Source: Pelomonas sp. Root1217 (lineage in GTDB: Bacteria; Pseudomonadota; Gammaproteobacteria; Burkholderiales; Burkholderiaceae_C). From it: a stretch of DNA of 64,000 nt. A program made the position numbers and the translations under genes. This document shows positions 55,040 to 64,000 of the stretch, one piece after another. The first letter of the stretch is position 1. Each line of letters begins with the position of its first letter. The notes beneath the pieces are model-generated. The model was given only the letters and a program-made list of their open reading frames with translations. It was not told the DNA's origin and did not search any database. Where the stretch lies: NCBI RefSeq assembly GCF_001425705.1, contig NZ_LMDC01000001.1, forward strand, positions 434,001-498,000, written 5' to 3'.

Positions 55040-55055
55040 TGGCATGCAAACTGCT
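55040..55055 (+). promoter_or_regulatory. Sigma-54 promoter candidate of glnA
   Basis: TGGCATGCAAACTGCT matches the -24 GG and -12 GC elements with the required ten bases between (consensus TGGCAC-N5-TTGCW, two mismatches). It predicts transcription from about 55065 and a leader of some 70 nt to the ATG at 55136. Confidence 0.6.
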
Positions 55056-55135
55056 TTGAATACCCCCGTGGCCGCTGGCGCGTGTGCGTCGGTGGCGGCA
55101 TTCCACCCCTGTCCAGATCCCGCTAGGAGCTATTG

Positions 55136-56551
55136 ATGGCCAAGACCGTCGCCGATGTGATGAACATCGTCAAGGAAAACGAAGTCAAGTTCGTTGACTT
55201 CCGCTTCACCGATACACGTGGCAAGGAGCAGCACGTCTCCGTGCCGGTCTCCCATTTCGACGAAGACAAGTTCACATCGGGCCACGCCTTCGACGGCTCC
55301 TCGATCGCCGGCTGGAAGGGCATCGAAGCTTCGGACATGTTGCTGATGCCCGATCCGAATACGGCCAACATCGACCCCTTCTTCGAAGAGCCGACGCTGA
55401 TCCTGTCCTGCGACGTGGTCGACCCGGCCGACGGCAAGGCCTATGAGCGCGACCCGCGTTCGCTGGCCAAGCGCGCCGAGGCTTATCTGAAGGCTTCCGG
55501 CCTGGGCGACACGGCTTATTTCGGCCCGGAACCCGAGTTCTTCATCTTCGATAGCGTGCGCTGGGGCAATGAAATGTCCGGCTCGTTCTTCAAGATCGAG
55601 TCCGAGGAAGGCGCCTGGAATTCCTCCAAGGAATACGAGCACGGCAACAGCGGCTACCGCCCCACCGTCAAGGGCGGCTACTTCCCCGTGCCCCCGGTCG
55701 ACAGCGGTCAGGACATGCGCTCGGAGATGTGCCTGATCCTCGAGCAGATGGGCATCCCGGTCGAAGTGCATCACCACGAAGTGGCGAACGCAGGGCAGAT
55801 GGAAATCGGCACCAAGTTCAGCTCGCTGGTGCAGCGCGCCGACTGGCTGCAACTGCAGAAGTACATCATCCAGAACGTCGCCCACGCCTATGGCAAGACC
55901 GCGACCTTCATGCCCAAGCCCCTGGTCGGCGACAACGGCTCTGGCATGCACGTGCACCAGTCGGTCTGGAAGGACGGCAAGAACCTGTTCGCCGGTGACG
56001 GCTATGCCGGCCTGAGCGAATTCGCGCTGTACTACATCGGCGGCATCATCAAGCACGCCCGCGCGCTGAACGCCATCACCAACCCCGGCACGAACTCGTA
56101 CAAGCGCCTGGTGCCCGGCTTCGAAGCCCCGGTGAAGCTGGCCTACTCGGCCAAGAACCGCTCGGCCTCGATCCGCATCCCCTACGTCGCCAACCCCAAG
56201 GGCCGCCGCATCGAAGCGCGCTTCCCGGATCCTTCGGCCAACCCCTACCTGGCCTTCAGCGCGCTGCTGATGGCCGGCCTGGACGGCGTGGAGAACAAGA
56301 TCCACCCGGGCGAAGCCGCCACGAAGGACCTGTACCACCTGCCGCCGGAAGAAGACGCGAAGATCCCGACCGTCTGCCACAGCCTCGACCAAGCGCTGGA
56401 CTACCTGGACAAGGGCCGCTCGTTCCTGACCAAGGGGGGCGTCTTTACCGACAGCTACATCGACGCCTACATCGAGCTGAAGATGCAGGAAGTGACGCGC
56501 TTCCGCATGGCCACGCACCCGGTCGAGTTCGACATGTACTACGCGCTGTGA
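55136..56551 (+). CDS. glnA: Glutamine synthetase type I
   Basis: A 471-residue enzyme that makes glutamine from glutamate and ammonia with ATP. Class I blocks are visible: [103 protein letters not shown] and [20 protein letters not shown]. The adenylylation Tyr400 lies in [10 protein letters not shown], so the enzyme is of the GS-I-beta type controlled by GlnE. AGGAGC lies upstream of the ATG at 55136. Expression is probably sigma-54/NtrC-dependent from the sites described above. ntrB and ntrC follow after a small gene. Confidence 0.97.
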   Translation: MAKTVADVMNIVKENEVKFVDFRFTDTRGKEQHVSVPVSHFDEDKFTSGHAFDGSSIAGWKGIEASDMLLMPDPNTANIDPFFEEPTLILSCDVVDPADGKAYERDPRSLAKRAEAYLKASGLGDTAYFGPEPEFFIFDSVRWGNEMSGSFFKIESEEGAWNSSKEYEHGNSGYRPTVKGGYFPVPPVDSGQDMRSEMCLILEQMGIPVEVHHHEVANAGQMEIGTKFSSLVQRADWLQLQKYIIQNVAHAYGKTATFMPKPLVGDNGSGMHVHQSVWKDGKNLFAGDGYAGLSEFALYYIGGIIKHARALNAITNPGTNSYKRLVPGFEAPVKLAYSAKNRSASIRIPYVANPKGRRIEARFPDPSANPYLAFSALLMAGLDGVENKIHPGEAATKDLYHLPPEEDAKIPTVCHSLDQALDYLDKGRSFLTKGGVFTDSYIDAYIELKMQEVTRFRMATHPVEFDMYYAL

Positions 56552-56596
56552 TGACCATGGGCAGCCCTCATGCTGCCTGTGTCATCCCCGTGGAAG

Positions 56597-56622
56597 GGGG
56601 CCGCTGCTGCGGCCCCTTTTTT
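56597..56622 (+). terminator. Rho-independent terminator after glnA
   Basis: GGGGCCGC (56597-56604), loop TGCT, GCGGCCCC (56609-56616) and six T. It lies 45 bp after the glnA stop, so ntrBC are expressed by read-through or by an internal promoter. Confidence 0.9.
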
Positions 56623-56650
56623 GTTGCCGACGCTGAGCCACAATCCCGCC

Positions 56651-57142
56651 ATGCTGAATCGATTGCTGGCTCCGTTGTTCGTCCTGGCCAGCCTGGGCGC
56701 GCAAGCCCAGGGCACGGTCTATCGCTGCCCGGGGCCGCCGGTGCTCTACACCGATGCCTTGAGCGCCAAGGAAGCCAACGAGAAGGGCTGCCGCACGATC
56801 GAGGGCACGCCGATCACCGTGCTGCAGGCGCCCAGGCCGCGCGCCAGCGCTTCGGCTGCGCCAGTGGCCGAGGGGCAGCGCGGTGCTGAAAGCCGCATCG
56901 ACGCCGGCCAGCAGCGCGTGCGCGACGACGAGCGCCGCCGCGTGCTACAGACCGAGCTGCGCCAGGCGGAAGAACGCCTCGCGGCTGCGCAGCGCGAGTT
57001 CAACAACGGCCAGGGCGAGCGCCGCGGCGACGAGCGCAACTACCAGAAGTACCTCGACCGCATGGCCGAGCTCAAGGACAGCATCGCGCGCCACGAGTCC
57101 GACATCCAGGCGCTCAAGCGCGAAATCGCCAAACTTCCCTGA
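56651..57142 (+). CDS. Exported coiled-coil protein (DUF4124-like) between glnA and ntrB
   Basis: A 163-residue exported protein: signal peptide (MLNRLLAPLFVLASLGAQAQ), a short domain with a Cys pair (TVYRCPGPPVLYTDALSAKE, then GCRTIEG) like the DUF4124 pattern, and a long charged helix (about residues 80-160; RVLQTELRQAEERLAAAQRE onwards) predicted to be coiled coil. Its location between glnA and ntrB is conserved in Burkholderiales, though no role in nitrogen control is known. The ATG at 56651 is the only start giving a signal peptide. A 290-bp repeat-rich gap separates it from ntrB. Confidence 0.8.
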   Translation: MLNRLLAPLFVLASLGAQAQGTVYRCPGPPVLYTDALSAKEANEKGCRTIEGTPITVLQAPRPRASASAAPVAEGQRGAESRIDAGQQRVRDDERRRVLQTELRQAEERLAAAQREFNNGQGERRGDERNYQKYLDRMAELKDSIARHESDIQALKREIAKLP

Positions 57143-57157
57143 GGCGCAGAGCGCCGG

Positions 57158-57427
57158 AGGAGCGTGGTCGGCGGCAGGCCGGGCTCGCGTTGGCCCCAAA
57201 ACGGAGGCTAGGCAAGGCGCGGCGTGCAGCCCGGGCTGGTTGCCCGGGCAAACGGCGCAACGAAGAATCGCCTCCGTTTTGGGGCCAACCCTTCGGGCCG
57301 GCGCGATTTGCGGCGTCATGCCGCGTTGCGCCCTCGTTGCGGGAGCCCCTCCCGCGCCTCGCGCGCGCCTTGCCTGGCGCCGCAACTCGCGTCGGCGCGG
57401 GCCCGGCCTGCCACCGACCACGCTCCT
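57158..57427. repeat. 270-bp nested inverted-repeat element ahead of ntrB
   Basis: Outer arms 57158-57189 and 57396-57427 are 32 nt long and complementary at 30 positions. Inside, 57189-57208 and 57270-57289 are perfect 20-bp inverted repeats, 57210-57220 pairs perfectly with 57365-57375, and GCCCGGGC occurs twice at 57229-57249. The element fills nearly the whole gap and its right end stops five bases before the ntrB ATG. It has no convincing ORF of its own. Terminal inverted repeats without a transposase suggest a MITE-like or REP-type element. Confidence 0.8.
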
Positions 57428-57432
57428 GCTCC

Positions 57433-58530
57433 ATGACTGATACCTCTTTGCTGCCGGCCGAGTTTGCCGGCCTGGACTTGCTGGCGACCATGGTCGTCGT
57501 CACCAGCGCGGAGGGCGAATGCCTGTTCGCCAATGCCGCCTTCGAGAACGTCATGCGGCTGTCGCGCCGGAGCGTGCAGAAGGCCCATTTGCCCGACTGG
57601 TTCGATGACGCCCAGCGCCTCACCGAGACCCTGGCCGGCGTCGCTGCCAACCATTACTCCAGCAGCCGCTTCGACGCCCTGCTGCGCCGCGGCTCCTGGG
57701 CCCACGAGGATGGGCTGCCCGTGCATGTCATCGTGTCGCAGATGGATGCGGGCGACGAGAACGCGCCGCGCGTGCTGGTGGAGCTCATCGAGATTGCCCA
57801 GCAGGCCCGCCAGGATCGCGACGAGCGCAGCCTCGATCAGGTCCAGGCCACCAAGGAACTGACCCGCAACCTCGCCCACGAGATCAAGAACCCGCTGGGC
57901 GGCATCCGCGGTGCAGCGCAACTGCTGGCGCTAGAACTGCAGGACGGCAATCCCGAGCTGACGGAATACACCCAGGTCATCGTGCATGAGGTGGACCGCC
58001 TGCAAAGCCTGGTCGACCGCCTGCTGGCGCCGCATCGCCGTGCGCAGGTGGTGGGTGATGCCAACATCCACGAGATCTGCGAACGGGTGCGCGCGCTGGT
58101 GCTCATTGAGCATCCCAAGGGCCTGGTCATCCACCGCGACTACGACACCTCGCTGCCAGACTTCCGCGGTGATCGCGAGCAGTTGATCCAGATGGTGTTG
58201 AACATCGTGCAGAACGCCGCTCAGGTGCTGGGTTCGCGCATCGCGGCCGGTGACGCGCAGATCGTCTTGCGCACGCGGGTGGCCCGGCAGGTGACCATCG
58301 GCAAGCAGCGCTGGCGCTTGGCACTGGAATTGCATATCGAGGACAACGGTCCCGGCGTCCCCGCCGAGATCCGGGATCGCATCTTCTTTCCCCTGGTCTC
58401 AGGGCGGGAGGGCGGCTCGGGGCTCGGACTCACGCTCGCGCAGACGATCGCCCAGCAACATCAGGGCATGATCGATTGCGAGAGCGAGCCAGGCCTGACG
58501 AATTTCCGAATCACGCTGCCCTTGCCATGA
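57433..58530 (+). CDS. glnL: Nitrogen regulation histidine kinase NtrB
   Basis: A 365-residue cytosolic kinase/phosphatase that sets the phosphorylation of NtrC in response to the PII protein. PAS domain (about 14-115; LDLLATMVVVTSAEGECLFA, NAAFENVMRLS), HisKA with His149 (TRNLAHEIKNPLGGIRGAAQ), and HATPase with N-box (QMVLNIVQNAAQVL), DNGPGVPAEIRDRIF, FPLVSGREGGSGLGLTLAQ. No transmembrane segment, as expected. The ATG at 57433 has no clear ribosome site and lies directly after the 270-bp inverted repeat. ntrC follows 34 bp later. Confidence 0.95.
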   Translation: MTDTSLLPAEFAGLDLLATMVVVTSAEGECLFANAAFENVMRLSRRSVQKAHLPDWFDDAQRLTETLAGVAANHYSSSRFDALLRRGSWAHEDGLPVHVIVSQMDAGDENAPRVLVELIEIAQQARQDRDERSLDQVQATKELTRNLAHEIKNPLGGIRGAAQLLALELQDGNPELTEYTQVIVHEVDRLQSLVDRLLAPHRRAQVVGDANIHEICERVRALVLIEHPKGLVIHRDYDTSLPDFRGDREQLIQMVLNIVQNAAQVLGSRIAAGDAQIVLRTRVARQVTIGKQRWRLALELHIEDNGPGVPAEIRDRIFFPLVSGREGGSGLGLTLAQTIAQQHQGMIDCESEPGLTNFRITLPLP

Positions 58531-58564
58531 CGCCACAAGCTGACCGGATGGGCTGAGGAACCGC

Positions 58565-60037
<1,473 letters not shown>

Positions 60038-60043
60038 GAAGCC

Positions 60044-60062
60044 GGCAGGCAGGCAGGCAGGC
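60044..60062 (+). repeat. GGCA short tandem repeat
   Basis: Four full and one partial GGCA unit lie in the 27-bp gap between the convergent ntrC and FHA-EAL stop codons, outside both frames. Confidence 0.8.
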
Positions 60063-60064
60063 CG

Positions 60065-61177
60065 CTACAGCACGTCCACCATGATGGGCTTGCCGGTGAG
60101 GTAGCCCTGGATCAGCTGAAAGCCCATCTCCCGGCAGACCTGGGCCTCGGCCTCCTGTTCGACGCCTTCGGCCAAGGGCACCGAGCCGAGCTCCAGCACC
60201 ATGCGCACCAGGTCGCGCACCATGCGCTGCTTGCGCTCGCTGGCCTCATGCAGGTTGCGCACGATGCCCATGTCGAACTTGACGAAATGCGCCGGCACCT
60301 CGGCCAGCTCGTTCAGGCGCGCCTGGCCGGCGCCGAAGTCGTCGTAGGCGAACTCCACGCCGATGCTGGTCAGGCGCTCGGCCAGTTCGCGCATGCGGTC
60401 AACCTCGACCACAGCGCTTTCATGCACCTCTACGACCAGCCGCGGGCGCGCTGGCAGCGTCAGCAGCCCGTGCAGGGACTGGAAGAACTCGTCCGAGAAG
60501 GTCTCGCTCGGATGGGCATTGACGAAGACGCGCACCCCCTGCGCCTTGGGCGCCAGCGCCGCCACGCCGTGGGAGCGGAACGCCTCGCTCAACTCGGCTT
60601 CGCGCCGCAGCGTGGCGGCCATCCTGAACAGATGCATCGGCGAACCGGGCAGCTCCGGGTGAGTGCAGCGGCCCAGCAGCTCGTAGGCGAACAGGCCGCC
60701 CGTGCGCGCGTCGACGATGGGTTGCGCCGCGCCTGTCAGACCGCGGCCCGCCAGAAACTCCATGAACTGCGCCTCCAGGCGCACGAAATTCTGGCTGAGG
60801 GGGTTCATGCCCGGCGGCACGACCATCGTGCGCAGCGGGAGCGGGCCTGCCAAGGTCGCCGCGGCCAGCGTCTCGTCGTGGGTCAGGCGGAACTCGGCCG
60901 TGCAGAAATGGATGATGTCGTTCGGTGCCAGCGGCCGGGGTGCCTCCAGGCGCTCGTGGTTCACAAACGTGCCGTTGGTGCTGCCGAGGTCGACCACCAG
61001 CAACCCGCCCGCGTCATCGGCCTGCAGTTCGGCATGCCGCCGAGACAAGCCCTGCGCCTCGATGGTCAGGTCGTTGCCAACGTCACGCCCGACGCTGAAA
61101 GGCAGGCGGTCAATGCGATGCGTGACGCGTGAACCGTCAGCGGCCACGCTCTCCAGAAACCACGGCGTACTGCCCAT
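60065..61177 (-). CDS. FHA-EAL fusion protein
   Basis: A 370-residue cytosolic protein joining a phosphothreonine-binding FHA domain (about residues 20-95; LPFSVGRDVGNDLTI, LSRRHAELQADD, VDLGSTNGTFVNHERL) to an EAL-type domain. The canonical EAL reads ELL (AYELLGR), but other phosphodiesterase residues are conserved: NAHPSE, VEVHESAVVEVD, YDDFGAGQARL, FVKFDMG, LAEGVEQEAE and IQGYLTGKPI. It may degrade c-di-GMP or act as a binding or adaptor protein that docks on a phosphorylated partner. The PP2C/kinase fusion gene lies just upstream on the same strand (122 bp), a plausible source of the phosphothreonine signal. Confidence 0.85.
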   Translation of the reverse strand: MGSTPWFLESVAADGSRVTHRIDRLPFSVGRDVGNDLTIEAQGLSRRHAELQADDAGGLLVVDLGSTNGTFVNHERLEAPRPLAPNDIIHFCTAEFRLTHDETLAAATLAGPLPLRTMVVPPGMNPLSQNFVRLEAQFMEFLAGRGLTGAAQPIVDARTGGLFAYELLGRCTHPELPGSPMHLFRMAATLRREAELSEAFRSHGVAALAPKAQGVRVFVNAHPSETFSDEFFQSLHGLLTLPARPRLVVEVHESAVVEVDRMRELAERLTSIGVEFAYDDFGAGQARLNELAEVPAHFVKFDMGIVRNLHEASERKQRMVRDLVRMVLELGSVPLAEGVEQEAEAQVCREMGFQLIQGYLTGKPIMVDVL

Positions 61178-61299
61178 TCATGCCCTCCACGCCGCTACCG
61201 CAAATCTGCGGCGCCGCACTTCCGGTGCGTGCTGCGGCATGAGCACATTCTGAAACACATTCGACGGGCAGGGGCACCGGTCCTTCCCTCGGTTGGGGG

Positions 61300-63027
61300 T
61301 CAGCGGCCGCTCAACCTTAACCCCAGCAACACCAGGGTCGCGAGGCCGAAAACCAGCGTCAGCACGCGCCAGAACAGCAACGGATGGCGCTGCTGTAGCG
61401 GCGTGCGGTCGCGGCTCATGAATTCGGGGCCGGGCGCGTAAAGATCGTGGGCAAGCTCCGACAGCGCCTGCTGGCGCCGCGCGGGCTGCGGGTGCAGGGC
61501 CTTGCGCAGCACACGGTCCAGCCAGTCGGGCAAGTCCGGGCGCCGGGTGCGCAGCGGCACGTACTGCAGCTTGTGCAGGTCACGCGGGCCGCGCACCTGC
61601 GGCACCTGCAGGCCGTAGGGCAGGGCGCCTGTCAGCATCTGGTAGGCCAGCACGGCCAGCGAGAACAGCTCGGACACCGGCGTGCCGCCGTCGCCGGTGA
61701 AGTATTCCGGTGCGGTGTACTGCAGGCTGCCGGCGATGTCGGTGGCGCGCGCATCGCCCAGGCCCTCGTTCAGGCCCGCCACATGGGCCGAGGCGAGGTC
61801 GATGAGGATGACGGTGCCCTGGCGGTCGATCATCAGGTTCTCGGGCCGCAGGTCCTGGTGCAGCATCTCCTTGCGATGCAGGGCCTGCAGGCCACGGGCG
61901 ATCTGGTCGACGAGCTGGCGCACCTCGTCGAGCCCAGGCTTCGGGTGATCGGTCATCCATTGGGCCAGGGTCTGCCCGGTGATGAACTCCATCGCCGTGA
62001 AGAGGTGCTCGCGGCGCTTCTCGGCCGGCGCGGCCTTGATGACATGCGGGCTGTCGACGCGTCGCGCCACCCACTCCTCGATCGCGAAGCGGTCCAGGGC
62101 CCGGTGGTCGGTGCCCATCTCGGCGGAAGGCAGCTTGAGCGCCCATTCGCGCTCCTGGGCATCGACGGCCAGCACGACCTGGCTGCGTGCGCTCGCATAG
62201 AGCTCGCGAACGACACGATAGCCCTCGAACTCCATGCGCGGGGCCAACCGTGGCGGCAGGCGCAGCCGCTCGCGCTGCACGGGCGGCGCGAGCTGATCGG
62301 GCAATGACTCGACGCGCGCCAGCATGACGGTGGCGTTGTCCTGGCTGCCCCGCGCCAGCGCCGCGGCCACCAGGGCCCGGGCGGCGGCCTGCAGGTCGGC
62401 ACCGTGGTGCTTGACGGCGCTGACGACGAACGCCGGGTCCAGGTGTTCGTAGGCGCCGTCGGTGGCCAGCAGATAGGTCTCGCCGACCTCGGTGGGCCAG
62501 CAGGCGTGGTCGATCTCGAGATGCGGGCTGATGCCTAAAGCCCGGCCGAGATAGGTCTGGCCGCCGTCCAGGCGCACGCGGTGGTCGTGGCTCAGCTGCT
62601 CCAGTGCGGTCGGGTGGATGCGGTAGGCCCGCGTGTCGCCGACATGCAGCAGATGCACCTCGCGGCCCTTGAAGACCAGCGCGCTGAAGGTGCAGACATG
62701 GCCGCGGTCCTTGTCGAAGCGGCCTTCGCCGAGCTGCGTCTGGGCGTGCAGCCAGCCGTTGGTGGCGGCCAGCACGCATTGGGCGGCGCGGCGCACCGTC
62801 CAGGCTTCGGAGGTGCCGTAGTAGTCCTCCAGGAAGCCGCGCACCGCGGCCGCGCTGGCGACCTGGCTGACGGGGCTGCTGCTGATGCCGTCGGCAATGG
62901 CCAGCGCGATGCCGCGGGAGCGACGCTGTGCGTCGGTCGGCTGGGCGACGCCGTGGAAGTCCTGGTTCAGCGGCTTGGCGCCGGCCTCGGAGTGCTGGCC
63001 CAGCGTCAGCCTCAGAGCCGCGCCCAT
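61300..63027 (-). CDS. Bifunctional PP2C phosphatase / Ser-Thr kinase with C-terminal anchor
   Basis: A 575-residue fusion. The PP2C domain (1-240) has GIALAIADGISSSPVSQVAS, HVGDTRAYRI, LLATDGAYEHL and ARGSQDNATVMLARV with metal Asp residues. The kinase domain (270-530) has Lys in EWALKLPS, HQDLRPENLMID in place of HRD, and ILIDLASAHV in place of DFG, while the glycine-rich loop (VVRELYASARSQVVLAVD) has no glycine; catalytic Asp and Asn remain. A transmembrane helix ends the protein (LVFGLATLVLLGLRL). Such fusions occur in nitrate-assimilation clusters, and a nirC-type gene lies seven bases upstream with nirD before it, so it may tune transport or reductase activity. Confidence 0.88.
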   Translation of the reverse strand: MGAALRLTLGQHSEAGAKPLNQDFHGVAQPTDAQRRSRGIALAIADGISSSPVSQVASAAAVRGFLEDYYGTSEAWTVRRAAQCVLAATNGWLHAQTQLGEGRFDKDRGHVCTFSALVFKGREVHLLHVGDTRAYRIHPTALEQLSHDHRVRLDGGQTYLGRALGISPHLEIDHACWPTEVGETYLLATDGAYEHLDPAFVVSAVKHHGADLQAAARALVAAALARGSQDNATVMLARVESLPDQLAPPVQRERLRLPPRLAPRMEFEGYRVVRELYASARSQVVLAVDAQEREWALKLPSAEMGTDHRALDRFAIEEWVARRVDSPHVIKAAPAEKRREHLFTAMEFITGQTLAQWMTDHPKPGLDEVRQLVDQIARGLQALHRKEMLHQDLRPENLMIDRQGTVILIDLASAHVAGLNEGLGDARATDIAGSLQYTAPEYFTGDGGTPVSELFSLAVLAYQMLTGALPYGLQVPQVRGPRDLHKLQYVPLRTRRPDLPDWLDRVLRKALHPQPARRQQALSELAHDLYAPGPEFMSRDRTPLQQRHPLLFWRVLTLVFGLATLVLLGLRLSGR

Positions 63028-63034
63028 GGCTGGT

Positions 63035-63847
63035 TCAGCTCAGCACACGTTTCGGTGCGGTCTTGTAGTGCGTCGAATACAGCGACAGGCCGACGAAGGT
63101 CAGGCCGCCGACGAGGTTGCCGACGACGGTGGGGATCTCGTTCCAGATCAGGTAGTCCATGATGGTGAACTTGCCGCCCAGCATCAGGCCCGACGGGAAC
63201 AGGAACATGTTGACGATGCTGTGCTCGAAGCCCATGTAGAAAAAGACCATCACCGGCATCCACATGCCGATGGCCTTGCCCGACACCGAAGTCGACATCA
63301 TCGCTGCGACGACGCCGGTCGAGACCATCCAATTGCACAGCACGCCGCGGATGAAGAGGGTCAGCATGCCGGCTGCGCCGTGGGCCGAGTAGCCCACCGT
63401 GCGGCTTTCGCCGATGGTGCCGATCTTCAGCCCGACGGCATTGGGCGCCTCGCTGAAGCCGAAGGTGAAGATGATGGCCATGAAGACAGCCACCGTCAGC
63501 GCGCCAGCGAAGTTGCCGAAGAACACCAGCGTCCAGTTGCGCAGCACGCCGGCCCAGGTGGCGCCGGGGCGCTTGTCCAGCACGGCCAGTGGCACCAGCG
63601 TGAAGACGCCAGTCAGCAGATCGAACCCCATCAGGTAGAGCAGGATGAAGCCGACCGGGAATAGCACGGCGCCCAGAAGTGGGTTGCCGGTGTTGACGCT
63701 GACTGTCACGGCAAAGGCCGCCGCCAGCGCCAGGATGGCGCCGGCCATGTAGGAGCGGATCAGCGTGTCGCGGGTCGACATCAGCAGCTTGGATTCACCC
63801 GAATCGACCATCTTGGTCACGAACTCGGTGGGTACGACGTAGGCCAT
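63035..63847 (-). CDS. nirC: Formate/nitrite transporter family channel (NirC/FocA-like)
   Basis: A 270-residue pentameric channel subunit of the FNT family with six hydrophobic helices. Conserved parts are LIRSYMAGAILALAAAFAVT, GNPLLGAVLFPVGFILLYLM, GFDLLTGVFTLVPL, NWTLVFFGNFAGALTVAVFM, LFIRGVLCNWMVSTGVVAAM, KAIGMWMPVMVFFYMGFEHS and IVNMFLFPSGLM (with the gating helix). The placement after nirD favours nitrite over formate, hence NirC. The ATG at 63847 follows AAGAGGAGAC. The PP2C/kinase gene begins seven bases after its stop. Confidence 0.85.
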   Translation of the reverse strand: MAYVVPTEFVTKMVDSGESKLLMSTRDTLIRSYMAGAILALAAAFAVTVSVNTGNPLLGAVLFPVGFILLYLMGFDLLTGVFTLVPLAVLDKRPGATWAGVLRNWTLVFFGNFAGALTVAVFMAIIFTFGFSEAPNAVGLKIGTIGESRTVGYSAHGAAGMLTLFIRGVLCNWMVSTGVVAAMMSTSVSGKAIGMWMPVMVFFYMGFEHSIVNMFLFPSGLMLGGKFTIMDYLIWNEIPTVVGNLVGGLTFVGLSLYSTHYKTAPKRVLS

Positions 63848-63880
63848 GGTTTGTCTCCTCTTTCGCCAATCAAATAGTCA

Positions 63881-64000
63881 TCAACGGAGCGCGACGAGCA
63901 CGCGGCCGTCCTGCACCTGCACGGCGTGGGCACGCACCGACTGCTCGGGCGCCTCCAGGCACTCGCCGGTGCTCAGGTCGAAATGGTTCTTGTAGAGCGG
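63881..64000 (-). CDS. nirD: Nitrite reductase small subunit, C-terminal fragment
   Basis: The last 39 codons of a gene that continues beyond the right edge. The translation PLYKNHFDLSTGECLEAPEQ followed by SVRAHAVQVQDGRVLVALR is the C-terminus of NirD, the Rieske-like small subunit of assimilatory NADH-nitrite reductase; the PLxxxxFDLxTGExL...VRxxxVxVxDGxV pattern is the family ending. The stop is the TGA at 63881-63883. It precedes the nirC-type channel by 33 bp. Confidence 0.8.
   Translation of the reverse strand, partial: PLYKNHFDLSTGECLEAPEQSVRAHAVQVQDGRVLVALR

Overview
The window is GC-rich chromosomal DNA from a betaproteobacterium, most likely of the order Burkholderiales (Rubrivivax/Roseateles/Mitsuaria-like). 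The placement rests on gene content and order: phaC-phaA-phaB, glnA - small coiled-coil gene - ntrB - ntrC, polA next to a DUF2782 gene, a type II homoserine kinase and a BPSS1780-type membrane gene, and xdhAB divergent from guaD. Nearly all of it is dense protein-coding sequence; I see no rRNA, tRNA, CRISPR array, IS transposase or prophage.

Layout. 1-13.8 kb is housekeeping with small accessory genes: a MarR/GNAT fragment, DUF481 protein, uvrD, methyltransferase, thioesterase, an AT-richer orphan (5.4-6.1 kb), an HPF-like protein, a Tat-type PhoX phosphatase, the thrB block and polA. 13.8-14.9 kb is a Phd antitoxin / zeta-type kinase pair behind a palindromic operator candidate. 14.9-24.3 kb holds an atypical LuxR-type regulator, a purine catabolic locus (xdhAB, guaD, with an overlapping amidase gene) and an S9 peptidase. 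24.4-33.1 kb is signalling: a response regulator and hybrid kinase, an Aer-like chemoreceptor, a 1121-residue GGDEF-EAL protein and an FNR-like regulator without the FNR cysteines. 33.2-40.0 kb is a compact low-oxygen cluster (OTC-like protein, PatZ-like acyl-CoA ligase/acetyltransferase, universal stress protein, alcohol dehydrogenase, beta-CASP MBL nuclease) with three FNR-type boxes. 40-43 kb is mixed metabolism. 43.1-46.8 kb is the polyhydroxybutyrate operon. 47-50.4 kb has a second chemoreceptor and an AIM24-type protein. 50.5-55 kb is a tightly coupled five-gene operon. 55-60 kb is the nitrogen control operon glnA-ntrBC, and 60-64 kb, on the other strand, holds an FHA-EAL protein and the tail of a nitrate/nitrite assimilation operon (nirD, nirC-type channel, PP2C-kinase fusion).

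Three themes connect the genes. Oxygen: the FNR-like protein lies in line with c-di-GMP and aerotaxis genes and beside a cluster whose promoters carry FNR boxes, two of them exactly 41.5 bp from a start codon, which predicts leaderless messages. Nitrogen: NtrC-type sites and a sigma-54 promoter precede glnA, and xdh/guaD and the nir genes are typical nitrogen-scavenging functions. Carbon storage: PHB synthesis sits between the two. Repeats add a fourth layer: a GC-rich palindromic element found three times, once inside a reading frame; a 270-bp nested inverted repeat against the ntrB start; and a long inverted repeat between phaC and phaA.
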